Assembly: GCA_035771165.1 (NCBI GenBank)
Contig: JAWNZC010000025.1
Span: forward strand, 1,096,501-1,160,500
DNA from: Paragorgia papillata
Taxonomy: Eukaryota > Cnidaria > Anthozoa > Scleralcyonacea > Coralliidae
Direction of reading: 5' to 3'
DNA: 64,000 nt
The notes beneath the pieces are model-generated. The model saw only the letters and a program-made list of their open reading frames with translations. It did no database searches and was not told where the DNA came from. Below are positions 58,856-64,000 of the stretch, piece by piece; position 1 is the first letter of the stretch, and each line of letters begins with the position of its first letter. Position numbers and translations under genes: made by a program.

Positions 58856-61630
58856 GACATACCCCAACTTTTACCTTTACCTGACAAATTTCTTATATTA
58901 TAGTAACAATGAAATCTCTAGGTTATGCCGAAAGTGTTTTTGAAAGAAAACGAGACAATCAAACTAGCTTCAGCCACCATTGTTATGTGTTTGAATGAAA
59001 ACAATATTCAATTAAAAAATTACAACACTGAAATAGAGTAGAAATCAACTGAATCTTTAATGTTTTCCTACACGTTGAGATATAGGAATTCAAATATTAC
59101 ACTTCGAATGGAATTCTATTGGATTTCAAAACCGTTACGAACAAGTTGAAAATCATTCAGAAATATAGCCGACTCATTAATTTTGGTCACCAACTGGTAT
59201 ATCTCAGATCTAGTCAGAGACGGATAAATTTAATCGCGAACTACACTGAAGTGACAAAGACGTAAACTGTAGTTATTTTTAGTGCTTCGTTGTATACCAC
59301 ACGCTGGGGGACAGTTAATTCTCACCGTCTGTTGTTTCTTCAAAAAGGGAAGCCTCGTATATATTTATTTATGCAGTAAGTAGTACATGCAACGCCGTAT
59401 ATGTTAATCGTACATGTTGATGAAAAACTGGTATTTAGTAAAAGTTGAAGTTTTTTTACCAGTATATATAGAGTCATAGTCAATCGAGATATGGTCTGGA
59501 AACTCGGCAAACTTCAAAGCGCCTATAATGAGCCCCATGGGATTTTATGTTGAACCGTACCTTACACAGTGCACATCCTTTGTTTTAGGTTTATTAATAT
59601 TTAAATAGCACGGTTGAGTGATTGAACTGAAACGTTGCTATTGGACAATTCGTTCATTACACTAAAATACAATGTGTTCAGTGACCGTGCACCGTGCACA
59701 AAAATGCATAAAGGGGAACAAAAAGATAGACCAAAGACTTTAGCTGAGTTTCCAGACCATATCTCGATTGACTATGATAGAGTATAGACTATAGTGGCAG
59801 TACGAAAATACATAGATAAATATAGAAACTTGAAAACATAGTTATATGGGCTAGCTGTGCACGGTGTTATACCGATTGCGAACCCAGCTGTTTGGCTAAA
59901 CACCGCTTATTTATAGCCATAATTCAGTCCAGACACTCACGTTTCCGCAACAGACAAACAATTTATATATATCGTAGAGTGTTTGTCGAGTATAAGTTAA
60001 ATATAGTATGGTAATATTAATCGAGAGACTATAGGTGGGCTCACCTTATTCTATTGTCAGTCCTTTATACCGATTGATCATGCCATTACTTGAAGACTGT
60101 ATATAGAGAATTAAGAGCTCTGTAACTCTGAGCCATATATATCCCATTTAGAACGCTTTATATGTTTCAGACACGTGTGGACTGGCCATTGTGCCCGCAT
60201 TTGGTAGCCATATAGTTCTAGCTAAAATATACTCAGCCATTGTTCTAGGCCGGCACAAAATCAGGGCACAATGACCAGTCTAAGCATAGTTTCAGTATAT
60301 ATACTTGCTTCAAGTCTCTCTCGATCCATGTCGTCCATTATTTAGCCATTTCAAACGAGGTAACTGATCGACTTCAGACTGCGAGTTCATTTGTACAGCA
60401 TGATTATAGCTTATTAGCTTGTCGCCAATACTGATTGAAACGAGGCTAAGATTGTTAAAACTTGCAAATAGCTTGTTTCTTTTTAATCCAAAGAGGTACA
60501 CACCCTCCGTTTCTAAATAAATTCCGACTGGGATGAAGTATAGGGATGACACAGTCAAACTTAGCACGAATTTCCCTTCGCCAATCGGTGTCTTAATTTG
60601 CCAAACACTGTTCCTAAGTCTTCCGGTGCTGTAGGATCAAATCAGAGCTACCAATGAAGCCTTTGAGACGATTATCGATTCTGGGTTAATGTCTTTTATT
60701 TATCTACATAAGTACAATTTATCTCCAAAAGAGGTGCAATGAAAACAATGAATTTGACACTGATAGGTGTCAGGTACTGAGATCGTTTGGTGTAGTGTAA
60801 AAAAGTTTATTTAACAGGAATTGTACAATTGGTAATTGAATTTGCTTGAACACACAGAAAACATGAGTTAAATGCGTTTTATAAACGGTTTAACTGGTTT
60901 AAAAATAGAAATAAATCTCTCGGTAGCTCAGATTTCGAAATGCATATAAATGCAGAGATATATCAGTGATGACTTAAGGCTCTGAATGATAACGATTGTA
61001 TATACATGTAGTCTTTTTAGTGCACTAAAATGGATCTTTTTAATGGCTCAGCTGAGTCAGCTCTATCAGTATACTTACACGGTGGAGTAATAACAGACAT
61101 AATTTCTTTGTCAGTCGACTGAAGCACTATATTGAAGAAACATGGATTGTTCTAGGAATATGCCATCTCTGGCTTCACTCAAAGCCCTAATGCCTCATGC
61201 AGCTTATGTTATGACAACTCACTGTGTGACACTAAAAGCCACTATTGCCGACAACATGCGACAAAGTCCCACACACACCGGCCAAGTTTTCGGTTGAAAA
61301 GTGCCAATTGGAGGCTTTACTCACTAGTTCTAGTCGTGCGTTCGACAGATTTTCTTTCGACAATTTTCCTTGATTGGTTTTATTTGCTCATGTGTACAGC
61401 TGAACAGGTTTTTCTTGATGGCAAAGGAAAAAAACGGTTTATTGTCTGTCCATATAAGTCAGTATCATTCGAAAATAGATTAAACTCTTTGTAAATCGAA
61501 AGTGGACTTCGCGAACTTGAGTGACCATTGATGTAATTACTTATAGTTAGGAAGTATATACACATTCCTTGCTGGCCAAAAATCTGACATGACCAGCTTA
61601 ATTAAGATCCCTGATTTTATCAAGGAAAAA
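58856..61630. other. Intergenic DNA with two inverted-repeat remnants
   Basis: A pair at 59467-59786 has the ends AGTCATAGTCAATCGAGATA and their complement, enclosing a TA-rich interior. A small pair at 60182-60278 has GACTGGCCATTGTGCCC and its near-complement. No gene was recognised; scanned frames reach at most 85 codons and look like chance. Confidence 0.5.
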
Positions 61631-61635
61631 GCTTG

Positions 61636-62446
61636 TCGTATACACGCGTAAAAATCTCGCAAGTTGTTACAGCATTGTTGCCTGAACAATGCTGTAACAA
61701 CTTGTTGACATATGTGAACAAACATTGCTAAATGAACAACATTGTTCATCATTGTTTCAACAAGTTGCTACAGCTTGATCACTTGATGAAACAACAACCG
61801 TTGTTCACGCATGTTGTAACAACCGAAGAACGTGTTGATACATCAACCATGTTCACCATTGTCATAGGCGTACGGGCACAAATTTATAGGGGGGGCGGAG
61901 AACATTTTGCCCGACTGAAACGGAAATTGCCCGACTTTTGATATAAAAAAAACACTAAGTGCCTGTTGTTCAATATACTTTATCTCCTACAATACACAGA
62001 TATTAAATTGTTTTGATTACTTTTCCTTATTTTCATCCTATTTAAAAAAAATTTTCCTATATTTTTGCCCGACTTAGCTTGAAAATTTGCCCGACTTAGC
62101 AACATTTCCATTCGTCTGGGGGGGGGGGGCAGCTGCCCCCCCCTGCCCCCCCCCCCCGCCTCGTACGCCTATGACCATTGTTGTAACATTGTTGTTCATC
62201 GTTGTTATTTCGTCATGCTGTTACAACATGTTGTATCATGTGCGAACAACGTTGTTGGCTATAAAAATGTGCTGTTGGAACAACTTGTTCATGACTGTTG
62301 ATTTATCCGTGAACAAGTTGTTCGAACCGTAAGTGAACAACTTGTTGACAACTTGTTCATGGCGAGCAGCACAACATTGTTCACGGCGAGCAGCACAACA
62401 TTGTTTACGCCTGTCGACAACCGTTTTTACGCGTGTATGCGGCGCG
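61636..62446. mobile_element. AACAAGTTGTT-rich element interrupted by a younger insertion
   Basis: Inverted edges read CGTATACACGCGTAAAAAT and the complement of GTTTTTACGCGTGTATG. The interior is almost entirely permutations of AACATTGTT and AACAAGTTGTT in both orientations. The element at 61863-62173 splits it. Confidence 0.6.
61863..62173. mobile_element. hAT-like MITE with 8-bp target duplication and poly-G/poly-C core
   Basis: The ends CATAGGCGTACG and the complement are flanked by ACCATTGT (61855-61862 and 62174-62181). The interior has a G12 run followed by C-runs at 62118-62158 and repeats of TTGCCCGACTT. The 8-bp duplication suggests hAT. It is inserted in the AACAAGTTGTT-rich element, so it is younger. 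Confidence 0.75.
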
Positions 62447-63193
62447 GCTTGCTCTTAACGGTTAAGGTAGAAGCTAGTGCAAAGTGCCGCCGAAAAGATG
62501 GTAAACTGCCGAGATTTTTAATAACGAAACACTGACGTTTCGAGTGGAGTCCTTCATTAGAGTAAAAGGATGGGCTCTGCTCGAAACATTGATAGTATTT
62601 CGTTACTGATAATCTCAACAGTTTACCACAGCGTTCACTTTGCTTTATCCAAAAACACCGTAGCACGTCTTTAGTTTCAGTTTACACTCTCGTGTAAATT
62701 AGGTATAACTATATATAGTCTATATTAAAAGTGAGTCGTTTTCCCATGCAAGAAACTTGCCGATAAGGACGAGAATTTTGGCACTATAGTGCCACAGATA
62801 TGTCACTTCAATCTTAGAGGTTTAATTTTAGACGTTTTTGAGAGTGATACGTGATCGATTTTAACGACGTCACTTTAACGACATTGCTTTATTCATATGC
62901 AGACACTGCTGTTCAATTTTATATGAAGCACATACGACTAAGACGTTTTAGTCTGCGTAGCGGGCTAAAATAAATAATATTTAGCCTGCGTAGCGGGCTA
63001 TAATCTTTTTGGGTGGGACTGAGCTCCAACGTTTCCTTTCTCGAGAGACTCGAGTGCAGAGTCCGGCGGGCAGTTGCATAGCGGCAACTGAACAGAGACC
63101 ACCGCATGCATGAGGAGTAGTATAGATAGTTGGATACAAAAGAGCAGTGTACAAAATAGAAAGAAAAAAGGAGGAAATGGAGGGATTGGAAGG

Positions 63194-64000
<807 letters not shown>

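Overview
The window is nuclear DNA of a metazoan, most likely an anthozoan cnidarian (stony coral or sea anemone). The evidence is intron-rich animal genes, one beta-adaptin that matches vertebrate AP-1 and AP-2 beta about equally, a FoxC-type forkhead gene with no intron, a stand-alone P2X7 C-terminal (ballast-type) zinc domain, and dense short palindromic DNA transposons with 5S-derived SINEs. The species is inference; no organelle, bacterial or viral genome is seen.

Layout. 1-3.9 kb: AT-rich intergenic DNA with four palindromic transposons. 3.96-8.87 kb (+): a four-exon gene for a 287-aa protein with two SAM domains and a retropepsin-like DTG aspartic protease domain; its last intron holds an 0.8-kb pentanucleotide satellite. 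8.9-14.7 kb: transposon-rich intergenic DNA. 14.74-43.01 kb (-): a complete AP-1/AP-2 beta subunit gene in 26 coding exons. All exon phases join without a break to 957 codons. Its introns are packed with mobile elements. 43.0-46.0 kb: the divergent promoter interval, with G-runs and a 1.3-kb pyrimidine tract. 46.03-47.55 kb (+): a single-exon FoxC-like gene. 47.6-64 kb: no recognisable gene, but hairpin elements, a double Mutator-like foldback unit with a 9-bp target duplication, a 0.8-kb GAT/GGT satellite, a 5S-SINE, an AACAAGTTGTT-rich element split by an 8-bp-TSD element, and a purine-only satellite reaching the window end.

The most unusual items lie in the beta-adaptin introns. First is a 2.9-kb TTAA-flanked transposon (26079-28971) with perfect 27-bp terminal repeats; it holds a THAP-domain (Kolobok-like) transposase relic facing a P2X7-type zinc-domain gene. 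Four further TTAA-flanked elements lie in the same gene, one with a related terminus. Second is a minimal hammerhead ribozyme in the sense strand 44 nt before the exon-20 acceptor. Third is an hAT-like element with an 8-bp duplication and a zinc-finger reading frame. Exons and splice sites were read by eye from GT/AG sites and homology to remembered families; no search was run.
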